A DNA stretch of 64,000 bases from assembly GCA_965178125.1 (NCBI GenBank), contig OZ237736.1:620001-684000 (forward strand). Reading direction: 5' to 3'. Positions 21,301-32,552 of this stretch are shown here, in pieces. Source of the DNA: Bilabrum cf. latius (lineage: Eukaryota; Bigyra: Bicosoecida; Bigyra; Bicosoecida). The notes beneath the pieces were generated by a model. The model saw only the letters and a list, made by a program, of their open reading frames with translations, searched no databases and was not told the origin of the DNA. Both the position numbers and the translations under genes were made by a program. Within the stretch, counting starts at the first letter, position 1; each line of letters opens with the position of its first letter.

Positions 21301-24300
21301 CGCCGGGTAGCTGCGCTAACCTTGAAGGAATGGGCAATGAGCTGAGAGCAGTCATCGGCAAGGGTGCACTGCGAGCGACCTGCACCAGCGCCGATGCCTA
21401 CCACTCGTCTGCTCCCTGCAGCCGAATCCTTTAGCCTAGTCTGCGTCTGAGCCACATGCAGCAGCATGTTTGTATTGAAGCACACGAATGCAACGTCCTT
21501 CTTTGGCGCTTCAGCGTCTCGTAGCCGGAGAGTACAGTCGCCTTCGATCGCCGTGCCGAAGCAGTTCACGGCGAACGTGCGGTAGGCATCCGATGTGAGC
21601 AGCGGCCGGCGCCCGAAGCCCCCTTCGAGGGCCACTCGATTCTCGAGCAGGTCATCAGCCTCGTCCATGGAACCGCTGTTGTCAAATTCAAACTGCTTTT
21701 TGCGGTCACTGATTAGTCTTGATGCCTTGCCGAGGCCAGCAAGGTCCAGAGTTGAAACCGGGAGCCACTCTGGAGTCGCCGGCGATTCGATGGTGCAGAA
21801 TGGCTGCATCGCGTACACCTACCCATTGCGACCAGAGCCACGTCTATGCCGCCGCACTCTTGGCATCGAGCATACTGTCACGTGTGATAGAAACAAGACG
21901 ACCTGCGCGGGGGGCAGACCTTTGGCAAGGATGTGCGAGTAGTATCCCACGTAGCGCCTCTGCCCCGCACCGTCCACCCCTTGCGCCCTCTGAGCGCCAG
22001 CACCTGCTGCATCGTGAGAAGCAACGCTAGCAGCGGCAGCGCCTCCGGCAGTATCCGCTACGGCGGTTGGTTTCGTAGATGTCTCAGTCCGTCTCTGTGC
22101 AAACCACTCGAGTGCCTCCACCGCGGTCTGGAATCGCCTCGTGTCGAGCAGGTGGGAGGACACCATGACGCCGGTTCGCCCTTTCCCGCCCTTGCAATGC
22201 ACAACGACAACGTTCAGAGGGCTTTGTCTCAGGTACTTTCTAGATTGCCGGCAGAATCCCACGAGCTGCGGCAGGCTGGGAGGCATGTGGTCATCGAACG
22301 GCACTCTCACCACCCTCCCGTGAAAGTGCGCAGGATCGTAGCTGTACTGCTTCTCACTGCATAGATTGTACACGCAGTAGCAACCGGGGTGTTTGAGGTC
22401 CAAGAACTCGGCCACCTTCTCCAGCGGGTTCCTGACGAGTCCTTCCAAAGTGGCCGACTGCTGAGACACCGGCACGGACATGGCCGCGCACCTGTCCGAG
22501 ATGAACGTGAGATCCAGGTCCCAGCCCTGGCCCGTGAACCGCCTTTTGTTCTGCGATACGAGTTTTTTCGTTCTTGCCACGGCTTCCCGCTGGTGTGACA
22601 TGAATCTCGTGATGCCTCGGATTACTCGTATGAGTCTCAGTGATCTGCCCAGGATGATGATTACCGCCCTGGTGCTTGCGTTCGCAGCATCTCGTAGCGC
22701 CAGCTCAAACACCGCGATTTCCACCAAGCTTATCAAGACAACCGACACGTCCAACAATGCATACGTGTTCAGAAACCTGGACCCGTACGCAAGCAGTCTG
22801 ACCATGATCTCCACAATAAACAGCAGCAACACACCGATGGTGGCAACCTGGATCCCGACGATCGTGTTGCCGACAACTAGGTCAGCAATGGCAAGGGAAA
22901 TATCCGTGGTGAGAAGCAGGAGAATAAGACCTTGTCCCACGAGGCTCTCCAGAGCTGCCCTGCATGCATCTGAAAATCGCGAGCAATTGCGATCGATGGC
23001 ATGGTCGAGGCACGCGCACATGTGCTCGCTCTGCTGGTTGGCATTCGCGTCGACTGTCAGAATGCCGTCGGGATCCCTGTCCCATGGTGAGCGCGGTACA
23101 ACTCGACCAGATGAAGAAGTAATCAGCTCCCCATCAGCTCCCAGATGCCCGAACATGCTGCCCCCCGGCTTGGAGCTGCGACCACTACCAGCCTCTGCGG
23201 CTGACCCCGATGCCACAAGCTGATTTGCGCGAGCCCGCGAAACAAGCATAGGTTCAGCAAGACTGGTGAATATATCAACCATTCCAACAATCCCTAGTAG
23301 TTCCCCCCCATTCTCGACAGCCATTGGCACTCCGACTTGCTGCAATGCTGCGACCGCTTCACGGACGATGGTAGAACCAGGCAGCACAGGTACCGCAGGA
23401 ACAGTGATATCGCAGCAGCGGATCCCCTGGAAGCTAAAATCAGATGAATTTGCTGCAGTTTTACTCGTCTGCGTCTGCCTGTGCACCATAGACTCTGCAT
23501 TACTGGTATCGTCCGACTCGAAGCTCGATTGTGACATTGGTGCGCCGACATGAGTGGGAGCGGACCGGACGAGGAACGCTGCAATAGCTTCTTTTGTAAG
23601 TACAGCTGGCAGAACCCCAGCTGTACCACCCAATCGGAGAATTGCACCCAGTCTTCGCTCCTCCATCAGCTCCTGCGAAGCCATGCATGAAGACACGTAC
23701 GCGAGTTTATTTCAGTATCCCAAGCGAGGGCCAGGAGCGCAATTATTGGATGTGTCTCACAATCGCGTCTTGTATTGGAGCCTCATATTCAACCGCTCCG
23801 AAATCGGGGTCGACAATTGCTGCAACTGCGACCAAAGCATGGAGCCACTGGGACTGGTGTGGGGAATCGCGAACCTCATCGCGGCATGCAACATATGTTT
23901 GTTTATCGATACTTACTTGGCCTGTCCAGCACGTTCATTTCGCTAAGTTGAATTGAATGAAAAAGTTGTGTGGTCGTCTGCACTGGATTGTAGCGCGGCC
24001 GCAAATGGTCGCAACGGCGTCCACGATAGGGTGCCTGGGAAGGGGGCAGATTTGAAGCAGCTGCACGACGGCTCCCATGTCCTCTGCTAGTCTACGGTTG
24101 AGGGAGCCCTGCCGCCGTGCCTAGTCTATTCGGGGCGTCGACAGCTGACCTTGCAGAGATGAGTGTATCCAGGGCGTCGACAGCTGACAGAGCAAACTTG
24201 AACTCCTCGGAGACCGAGCTCTAGGACTTGCTCGAAGAGTTACGACCGGACCTCACGCCTCCAGCGCGACATCTGCCGGCCAGCTCTGCTGCCATGTACC

Positions 24301-24775
24301 ACCGCAGCGACCCCAGCGACTGACTGGTGCCTCTGAGCGACGGCTTGACGTACCCACCCAGACATGTGACGACCTTGACCTGCTCAAGGCAGATGCTACG
24401 AAGAGAATGCTGACGAGGGATGCAGGCCATCGTGAGCCTAGGGCTTTTGTTTAGTGACGGGCGGCTTGGTTTTGATAGTACAATCGCGGTGAGAGCCACT
24501 GGCATCGTGTGATTCGGAGCGCCCCCGCACCCAGGCTGCCAGTGGACAATGTCGTCTTGTGCCCTTGCGCGTGCACTTGGAGGAGCCTGACCTGAAGGAC
24601 TCGGTGGGGATTTCGATTGCAAAGCATGGACATAGTATTTCGAAGTCGTTCTAAAGCTCACCTGGGGCGCCTGTGGCCTGTGGAAGTATCGGACAAGTGG
24701 CTTGCTGGGCGTACGAGCAGATCTCAGCGATTCATACAGCGATTGCGACCGCATAACTTGAATGTTTTCCGGCAT
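18396..24775 (-). CDS. Voltage-sensing phosphatase (VSP/TPTE type) with N-terminal CBS pair and very long tail
   Basis: Proposed exons: 24775-23917, 23825-23761 (the acceptor could also be 23819) and 23672-18396; 2,066 residues. Order: about 285 mostly disordered residues; a CBS pair (PIQDAIELMEERRLGAI and VREAVAALQQVGVPMAV); four membrane segments around residues 550-660 with an arginine-spaced S4 (GRSLRLIRVIRGITRF); linker SQNKRRFTGQGWDLDLTFIS; a PTEN-type phosphatase with HCKGGKGRTG (Cys about 801); and a C2 domain ending near YSADFAIELHF. The Gly after Cys-Lys is the VSP form rather than the PTEN form. An 860-residue tail follows with RKSS and RRGS kinase sites and a Gly-Ala-Ala repeat. 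VSPs couple membrane voltage to phosphoinositide breakdown. TAG codons at 24221, 24092, 21819 and 20532, with several more in the tail, are read through; the stop is TAA 18396. The tail belongs to the gene only if TAG is sense. Confidence 0.85.
18921..19019. repeat. 9-bp tandem repeat, 11 copies, coding
   Basis: tgctgcacc is repeated eleven times without change. On the minus strand it encodes a run of Gly-Ala-Ala in the tail of the voltage-sensing phosphatase. The frame is kept because the unit is nine bases. Confidence 0.96.
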
Positions 24776-25024
24776 AAGGTATATCCATGTGATATCGAGT
24801 ACCAGAAGCTTATATCCAGGATAGCTTTAAGCGAGGTCGAGCGCAATTATTGCCAGCATGTGCCACAGCAGTTCGGATTCACACGGGATGTCCCGCACCG
24901 GTGAACAAGAGGGACTTGCAACATTCAGAACTTAATCATCATGGCTTGAAACAACCTACCAAATATCATGCAGCTTGCCCATTCAGCTGCAGCGACCCGC
25001 CTCCTCCGCGCACAGTGTCAGCTC

Positions 25025-26809
25025 TCACGACGTCCCAGCTCCGATGGCGAGAGCCATGCCCGCGCACGACCTGACCACGACCGCCGCAGCCGCCTCCGAC
25101 AGGCCCAGCGCAGCCACGACATTGGTGGCAGCTTCACCGACAGGACCCAGACCGAGGACCAACACTCCCACCAGGAGTGCCCACTGTTCCCCAGAGCCCA
25201 GCGAGCCAGCGGGCCGTGCCCCGATCCGGGCCCACGCAGCTGCAAGCGCGAGGAACGTCAGCGCCGCCATCACCGTCTCCGTGGAGAAGATGCTCTTTGA
25301 GCCGAAGAAGGGAAGCTCCTTTGCTGCAGAAACCATATTCGCGGGCTGGAGGGCGCAGGGGAGCGCGTTGAAGGCCACGTAGCTGGTGGCGTCGTAGACT
25401 GCAGCCGAGGCCGCCTCGGCGAGGTTGAGGGGGAAATCGACCGCCGTCCCCACGATCTCAGGGAACACGCCGGTGACGGAGCTCACAATGCCGCGGGCGC
25501 TGCCCCAGAACGGCACTGACACGGTGGCCGGGTACCCCAGGGCCGCGGAGTCCGGGTTGTTACTGCACTGCAGTGCAGCCAGGGGGCCGGCCCCCTCGGC
25601 GTTGTACAGCGTCGCAGCCGAGGTTGCGACCAGCACGGTGGCGGCGGCCGCTCCGATAGACACGATGGAGACGGGAAGCGGCGCGGCAGACGCGCCGTGG
25701 GAGTCCCCTGGCCTGCCGGCCGCCGCAAGCATGCGGAAGACAGCGGCGGCAGCCTGGACGGCGGCTCCCAAGATGCCCTTGGCGCCCCCGATGGCAGCAT
25801 CCGCGGCGTGCATCAAGAGACCAGCGGCGGTGGCCTGTGCCTGGGAGGGGTCGAGGAGCCGTCCCTGCGCAGGCAGCTCCCAAACGTACGCGATGGCGGC
25901 CATGAATGGGAGGGCGTAGGCCACCGGGGACAGGGCAGAGAGCACTGCGGGCAAGCCCCCGTCGGCCGTGTAGGCGGCGAGTGCTGTGGCTCCAGCCCAT
26001 GCGGCCAGGACCCAGATGGGAGGCATCACTCGGGGGCTCGTTGTTCCCTCGTTCGCGGGCGAGCTGCTAGCCACCCGGGGCTCGTAGTCGTCGTCGTCGT
26101 CCTCCTCTTCTGCTGCGTCCTCGAAATCGTCCGTTCTCTCATCAACCTCGTCCTCCGATTCCTGCTCCTATTCTTCCTCTTCCTCTTCGGACTCTGGTTC
26201 AGGCTCGGGCTCGGGCTCTGGCTTGCGGGCGCGGGCTCGGCTGCCTGCTCTCTTGGAGCTCTTCTTGGCAGACTTGGCCGGTGTCTTCTTTTTGGCGGGA
26301 GTCTTTGCTTTCTTTGCAGGAGACTTCGCCTTCTTTGCTGGTGACTTCCCCTTCCGTGCAGGAGATTTCGCCTTTGCGGCCGGTGACTTTGCCTTCCGCG
26401 CTGGGGACTTTGCCGTCTTGGCGGCTGGTGACTTTGCGGACTTTTTCGCAGTTGTCGCACGCCCCCGTGAAGCTGTTCGCTTAGGAGTGCCTTCTCCTCG
26501 AGCACGCCTCTCATACTGCCTAATGTATGCTTTGGCAGCATCGCCCCCATCTGCAAGCAGCGATTTCCTGGTCTCCCACGACTCGGTTCCGTCGCTCCAT
26601 TCAATCAAGTACTCCACTAGGTTCTGCGAGTATGTTTTCGAGCGCCAGTGTCATTTAGATAGTAATATCGATACTGAAGGCTGGTATTGGTTGGTTCACC
26701 AACTGCTGCCGAGATCATCACGCGATTGCACTTGAAGTGCTCGCCTCACGTCTGACTTGCGCTTGCGCTTGTCCACTATATCGTTAACGGCTTTCAGCTC
26801 TCCAGACAT
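25025..26809 (-). CDS. Chromodomain protein with H1-like repeats and C-terminal membrane domain
   Basis: Exons 26809-26750 and 26623-25025 give 552 residues. The start MSGELKAVNDIVDKRKRKSD is basic. A chromodomain-like segment follows (VEYLIEWSDGTESWE), then about 100 residues of KSPAKKA-type repeats like the tail of histone H1, then an acidic stretch of Glu/Asp. The last 330 residues contain several hydrophobic segments (WVLAAWAGATALAAY, VSIVSIGAAAATVLVAT, WALLVGVLVLGLG). A TAG at 26168 joins the chromatin half to the membrane half within the acidic stretch. The layout recalls lamin B receptor (chromatin reader, basic region, membrane domain), suggesting tethering of chromatin to the nuclear envelope. 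A plastid cpSRP43 relation is less likely without a transit peptide or ankyrin repeats. Stop TGA. Confidence 0.75.
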
Positions 26810-26999
26810 GATTCTAGGATAATATGCAAAAACAAAATCCCGCTTATTCTAAGAATTTAGACGCAACGAGCGCGGAAGATGAACCCAACCCCGATCCAAA
26901 CTAAACGGTCGAATTTAACTGGATTATTTTGAAACGTGTACTTATTTTACTATGGCGTCGCTATGGCGTCCAACGCGGCACGGGTCACCCTTTCGTGTC

Positions 27000-27626
27000 A
27001 TGCCCATCCTCCATATTGTGGCACTCAAGTTTAAAGCAGAGCTAAGCGATGAGGCAGTCGAAAAACACTTCAAGGAAGATGCTAGACTGAAGGAGCGGTG
27101 CCCGGATCTCGTCCTGGACTGGTCGTTCTCAAAGAATATCAGCCTGAAGACTCGCGCAGATGTGAATCTTGGCTGCAATTGGGTGGTTCATGTAAGTACT
27201 AGCCAGTTTATCCTTGAGGTGCTGCGCTGCTGTCCTGACATTGCGACGCTTCGACAAGATCGCTAGTTGCAGTTGCACTGCTGGCAGGTTTGTAGCGTTT
27301 GCTTCAAGCATTGGCGCGGCAACTGTTAGAATATCCAAAATTCGCAGGTTACGCTTCCTGATGAAGCTGCGCTCTAGGCTTACCTGGATCACCCGAAGCA
27401 TGCTGAGCTTGGCGAGATCCAGAAGGACATGCTTGAGGCAAAGTTCGTAGTCGACATGCAGGTTTGATTGGGACTTTGAACGTATTTAATACTATTGCAT
27501 TTTATGATTTGCCAGTACGAGCTTTCCCCATAGCTGGCAGGTCTCACTGCAGCTCTCTCATGGGAAATCGGTTGCGACACTGCCAAACATCGGAGCACTT
27601 TCGGGACCGGACCCACCGAAATCTAA
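27000..27626 (+). CDS. Stress-responsive A/B-barrel (Dabb) domain protein
   Basis: Exons 27000-27191, 27348-27461 and 27516-27626 are all in phase 0 and give 138 residues. The start MPILHIVALKFKAELSDEAV is a typical Dabb beginning. Exon 2 supplies VTLPDEAAL-UAG-AYLDHPKHAEL, where the family pattern is aliphatic-x-x-Tyr-x-x-His-Pro-x-His, and FVVD closes the fold. The TAG at 27375 lies where relatives carry Gln, Glu, Lys or Asp. A second TAG is at 27531. Dabb proteins are small dimeric ferredoxin-like folds, some of them enzymes, with roles in stress or specialised metabolism; the role here is unknown. An alternative ATG in frame is at 26952. Stop TAA, 43 bp from the convergent phosphatase gene. 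Confidence 0.87.
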
Positions 27627-27669
27627 CAAAGAAAATTGCAAGTGGATAGCTACGACTCCGAACGCTCGA

Positions 27670-29655
27670 TCAGCTGAAGACGCTGTGGTCCACAGCGCTG
27701 AGGTGTATGCTCACCCCGGGGACCCGGAGCCTTCGCGGGGGATATGCTCCGTTCCCCTTCCCCTCTCCCGCCCCTTCCACCAATCTGAGGCTAGCGACGC
27801 CTGCAGCAGCAAGGCCACTGGTCCAGTCCTGCCGCCCGACCTTCGCTCCGCAGCCGTAGCACAGCAGCTCCCCAGCCAGGCCTCGGAGGCACGCCGCCAG
27901 CTCGTCAGGCTTCACGGGAGCAAGTGCTTCCCGCAGGGGCACCCTCTTGCTCGCACCGATTGCCAGCCGCCCCTACTTTCCCGCACGGGCGGCAGCGGTA
28001 CATCTTGCACTGCTGCCTGGCTTCTGACGGGAATCGCGATCAGTTGCCCCCTTTGGATCCCTGGGCCTGGCACGCGCACCCGCACCAGCGGCAGGGGCAG
28101 GGGCAGGTGCGGGTGCGGGGGCTACCTCAGCCCCGGTTGCCTTGAAGGAATCAGGAAGGCCTGTCATGTGGCTGGCTGCAAGGGAGCGAGCCATCCAAGA
28201 CAAGGGCTGTACCATGACGGCTGTGGGCTTGCACCATTCCCACGCGCGTGCCCGTGGCCCGGCGGGGCACGCGGCAGATGGTGCTCTCGCACTAGGGCGC
28301 TCCCGATCATGCGGATCTCCTGCAGCTTGAGCACCGGTTCCTCCGAAATCTGCGGGAGCACGGCATCCGTCTAGGACTCCCGGCTCGCACAACCTGGTCG
28401 CAAAGTGCCCCTCTGTCGTCATGGGCAGCAGCAGGTCGCCAGTCCTGCACAGGACAGACCTGCATCGCTTGCATCGGATCGACGTCTGCTTGAGCTGTTC
28501 GGGTCGTTTCTTTGTAAATCTTAATCTGCCAGGGAGCGGCTGGAGGGTGCTGCCTGCCTCCCTGCCTTGATCCATCGGCGCGCGAGCTGCTTCTGAGGCA
28601 GCTGTTGTCCCTGCTGCAGCTGTTGTCCCTGCTGCAGCTGCCCAAGAGCGCGGTGCGTAGGTCGGCTCTGCGCTACTTCGTGCCCACGGTTCTACCACCA
28701 TGACGGGCCTATTCCAATCGTCGAATGCCCCCGTTGGTCCGACTCCCTTTGGTATGCTTTGAATCTCCTTGCCAGTGGATGAACTCTCTGCAACGTATCG
28801 GTCATGGCCTGCATCTGCACCCGCACTCGCACCGCACGACCCACCGGGCGCAGCGACCTCAGGTAGCCCAAACTTCTCCTTGTAGCTCTAACGTATGACT
28901 GATCCGATTCGTTCAGCCTAATCTTTGCTTATCGGGGCATGCAATCGGTTAGCCGCTTGATCGTCAATCGCAATCGAAGCCGGGCCAACGCCGGTGCTGT
29001 CAGCCCACGTGCTGCTCACACACCGCAGGTATCGCAAAGTTGCCACCACCCTAGCCTATTCTGTTTCATTCTTTGTGCGCTGTGCGAGTTCGACCAGAGA
29101 CAGCTGCAGCAAAAAACCGCGGTTGATTCGAATAATGGGTCTGCGGCGCACCAGCCAGCGAACGACCTGCTCAAGGCTACACGTTGGATTCCATGAACGC
29201 AAAACTGACACGATTGCCGCAGCGGATCGACTAGATCCATGCACGCAATGAACGCACACCGTCTATCCTCCAGCAATAACCCTTTCAGTATGCAGCCTTA
29301 CTGTGCGCAGATGGACGTACAGCAGTGCCATGCGCACGTCGAGTAGATGCACATGGCAAGATGTATCTTTGGCGGCATGAGCAGGAGCCGGGGATCCAAT
29401 CGATACGAACGAAGAGCACGTCTTGAAGCTGTCTGCTTCTTTGAAGCCAGCCAAGACCAGCCCATTCAAAACCTCTGTCATCTCCTGCAGCGTACTCCTC
29501 AGCACAATGTAAAGATCTAAAGCATTTAAATGAACAACATTAATGTAGTTCCAATGCAAACAAGGTTCGGGAGTGCTCGTGCCAGTTGCAGTTGGCCGCC
29601 ATCTTGTTCCGGTTCCACTTTGCTCAGTCCCCGTCCCCGGAGTCTTGCCCTCCAT
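27670..29655 (-). CDS. YVH1: Dual-specificity phosphatase of the DUSP12/YVH1 type
   Basis: A single 662-codon frame joins a dual-specificity phosphatase domain to the cysteine-rich C-terminal module of YVH1/DUSP12. The active site reads VHCVHGSSRSAA, with the nucleophile Cys and phosphate-loop Arg, and the usual helix with RRPIIRINRGFLLQL follows. The C-terminal half has IRCKRCRSVL, VQPLSWM and ELLCYGCGAKVGRQDW, matching the zinc-binding pattern of YVH1. In yeast and animals YVH1 acts in late 60S ribosome maturation as well as as a phosphatase. TAG sense codons are at 29263 (just before the active-site strand), 29056, 28918, 28888 and 27973. The first 30 residues overlap the end of the pseudokinase gene by 32 bp, so the true start may be an inner Met. 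Confidence 0.82.
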
Positions 29656-32542
29656 CTACTGCGCGGCTGTTTCCATGTTGGCTCTACGCATCAGACCGAC
29701 CACGACCTAGCGGAGACATGGATCCTTTGAATGAAGGAAGGTCCAAGTCGGAATCTCCCGCGCTGGCCCACCGACCGCCAGCCTCAGGCCTCACCGCATC
29801 CGAGTCGCTTCCTGGCGGGGGAGGAGGGGGCGATATCTCGTCGCGGCCGTCATCATCATCGTGCACTGCACCCTGCTCACCCCCTTCTTGCCGGCTAGCC
29901 CAAGCCTCGATCGACCCCAGAAGATCAGCGGGCAGAGCACTAGCGTCCCCAACGTGGAACGGGGCGGCACTGGGATCGGCTGGGGAACTACCTGGCCTTG
30001 CTGTCACTGTCCGCTGTGTGGGACGGCCTGCGTTCCTCCGGTTTTTGCCGGCCTTGCTTTCCATACCACCAATCGGACCTGCAGGTCTACCCTGCAAGGC
30101 AGTCTTCCTCTTGCTCTTGCCATTGCCCTTGCCGATGGCCGTGCTACCAGCAGCTTGCCGCATCCCGCCTGGTCGTCTGGCCGGCGGCTTGTCCAATGCG
30201 CCCACCCCTGCAGACCTGCTTGATCCCATGGAGTGCCTTCCCGAGCCCATACCACCTCCGGCACCCACCCCTGTGATTGGACGCTCGTCAAGCACACCAC
30301 CTGCACCCAATCCGCTGGTTGGACGACCACTCAGATGCCGCTCCCGAATGCCCGCCGTGTTCAGCACACCCCCACCGATACTGTGCCGACTGCTTTGAGG
30401 CAACTTCCCGCCAGCACCGCTGCTAGGCCCACCACCAGGTAGCACACCTCCCACAGAGCCAGCAGCGGCAGGCCCGGTACCTGCTGCGCCTTCGCCGCGC
30501 AGGACACCGGCAACCAACTGCGCGCCAGGCCGTCTAATATGGTCAGCGAAGCGAGACTGCAGCTCCAACCTGTCCAAAAACGCTTGTTCCCTGGCGCGTC
30601 GCAGCTCCTCCTGCTTTCTAGCCTCCTCCTGGGCCTTCCTCTGTCGCATCCGCTGCGCCGGTGAAGAGGCCTCGTGGCCGCCTGCAGGCGGGCCGATCCC
30701 TGCACCCGGCTGCGCTGCACGCTGCCTGGACTCCAGTTGCTGCAAGGGCGCTCCAGCGTCGCGACGCGGCAACAAGTCTGTCTCAGAGTCTCGCTGTTCC
30801 ATGCCATCCCTGCTCCTCGCCGAGTCTTGCAACTTGGGGGAACGACGGAGCTGCCTGCCTCCAAACGGTGACGACGGAGCAACGTGTCGACGAGGAGGAG
30901 GTGCGAGCGGAGAATCCGTGGAAATATGCAAGCTCTGGTTGCTTTCGACTGGCCGGCTGTCGCGAGTGGGCGGTTGCGTTGTGCCTGGTTGCGCACTCGC
31001 TTCCAGCTAGTCGCCCTCGGCCCGTGCCTCGCGCGTCCGCTTCGACATGCCATCGATCGCCGCTTGCATTTGCGCCGCTGCGGGAAGGCTTGCCATCGGC
31101 GTGGCGGGTGGTCGAGTCCCTCCGCTGTGGTGTGGTCGATGCGAAGGCAACTGGCTGCCACCTCTGCTGCCTGCCCCTGGCTGTGGATCCTGCTGCTCGC
31201 CTGGCACAGCGTGAGCCTCAGCCTGCTGCTGCTACTGCTGCGGCGAATTGCGCTGCTCTGCCGGCGCTCTTCGCCTGCTTCCCAGTCGAAGCAACGAAAC
31301 CTTGGGTGCAAGCTGACGGCGAGACACTCCCGGCAGTGCCGCCGCCTACTAGTAGCCCGGTGCGTTGGCCTTACTAGAATGTTTACCACCACTGGCACTC
31401 GGTGCCGACGCGCTGACGATAGCAGTGGGCAATCGCAGCATGGCAGACGGACGCAGTTGCCGTCGACTTGCCGATCGTGCCCCGGGGGCTGCGTGCTGTT
31501 CAATGCGTGGGCCTGCTGCTGGTACTGCTGGCGGCGGTGCTTTGGCTGGCGCTGCGCCAGAGGAGCTGCCTGGTGCATGCAATCCGCTTTGCCCTGCAGG
31601 TCTGCTTGCGCTGGCTGCACTTGCAGCGTCTGCATTGCCCAAGTGCCTTGCGGCTGTCGGCGTGCCCAAAATCGACCTCAGGTGTGCGTGCACGGCTGGG
31701 TGTCTGACGATCTCCTCCAGGCTAGGCCTCTACGCGGGATCGGGTTGCAGCATCCACAGGCATAGCTCTTTCGCATTAGGACTAATTTCGGGTGAAAATG
31801 GAGACAATTGATTGTCTGCAACTGCTGCACCCACCGGCATATCTGCGAGGGGCTGGGTAGCTGCCGTATCTCTGTTGGAGCTGGAGCCTTCGCTCTCAGT
31901 GGCGCCGCTTTTCCTGAAGGCTCTCGTCGCGCGATCGAAGGGTCCTTCGCCGCGATGGAGCACAGAATACAAAACGCAGCCTATACAAAACACGGCTGCG
32001 CGGCCAGGCAGCTCGAGTCCGGCCAAGGGGCGGCCTCGAGGCGGCAACGTGTCTTGCTCGATCCGTTCCGGAGGCAGGACGTACTGACTGGCTCGAAGAG
32101 TATCTGTGAGCCTGACGTTCAGCATTATTGCGCCAGAGCTAGATGCTAAAATATTCTGAGGACGGAGATCTGCCATTTCCATTGCTTTCTTTGGAGTAGT
32201 CAAGCACCACGAAGCCAACTAGCCCACGACGGCTAGCCCGAGAGACTCAGCCTCTTTCGAGCGCATATCAAAGCTTAACAGTTGATCAAGAGACGTGACC
32301 GCCATGGTTGCGATCCCATCAATTCTCTCTATGAACCCATCGCTAGAAAGAACGATCTATGTGCCTCGAGTGCGACGGAAGGACGGAGACCTTGCCATCT
32401 GGCGCTGCACACCTTCCTCTATAGTGAAGCACCAACGTATGCGCCTTCTTATTAGGAAGCGTGTCTGTGAGAGACGAACAGTGTTGCGTCGCCCGGAAAA
32501 GATGATGAGTGCGAACGGCAACTTCGCAAGTTTGCAGGCCAT
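29624..32542 (-). CDS. Predicted pseudokinase with coiled coil and disordered tail
   Basis: A 973-codon frame contains a divergent protein kinase fold. The HRDLKPxN loop appears as ADLRPQNIL, the DFG triplet is lost (LNVRLTD in its place), the activation end reads LPPERI, helix F reads IGCVLYSVL, and helix I reads WMLQPDPA-UAG-RPSLEEIVRHP. Loss of DFG and no clear glycine loop suggest a non-catalytic kinase. A coiled coil (EEARKQEELRRAREQAF) and long Gly/Ser-rich stretches follow. TAG sense codons: 32357, 32219, 31730, 31349, 31346, 31232, 31007 and 29684; the one at 31232 is within a CAG run. Stop TGA. A Met at 32590 in the same frame would overlap the ALG10 start, so 32542 is taken; upstream exons are possible. 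Confidence 0.68.
31232..31234 (-). other. TAG codon inside a polyglutamine (CAG) run
   Basis: On the minus strand the frame reads CAG CAG TAG CAG CAG CAG in the pseudokinase gene. A single C-to-T change in a Gln repeat gives exactly this, so the local context argues directly for UAG meaning Gln. Confidence 0.9.
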
Positions 32543-32552
32543 CTGGGAACCT

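Noticed and set aside
23911-24775. A separate small gene upstream of the voltage-sensing phosphatase
   Set aside because: Careful reading shows the frame runs directly into the ATG-like exon end at 23917, so it is the N-terminal part of the same gene.
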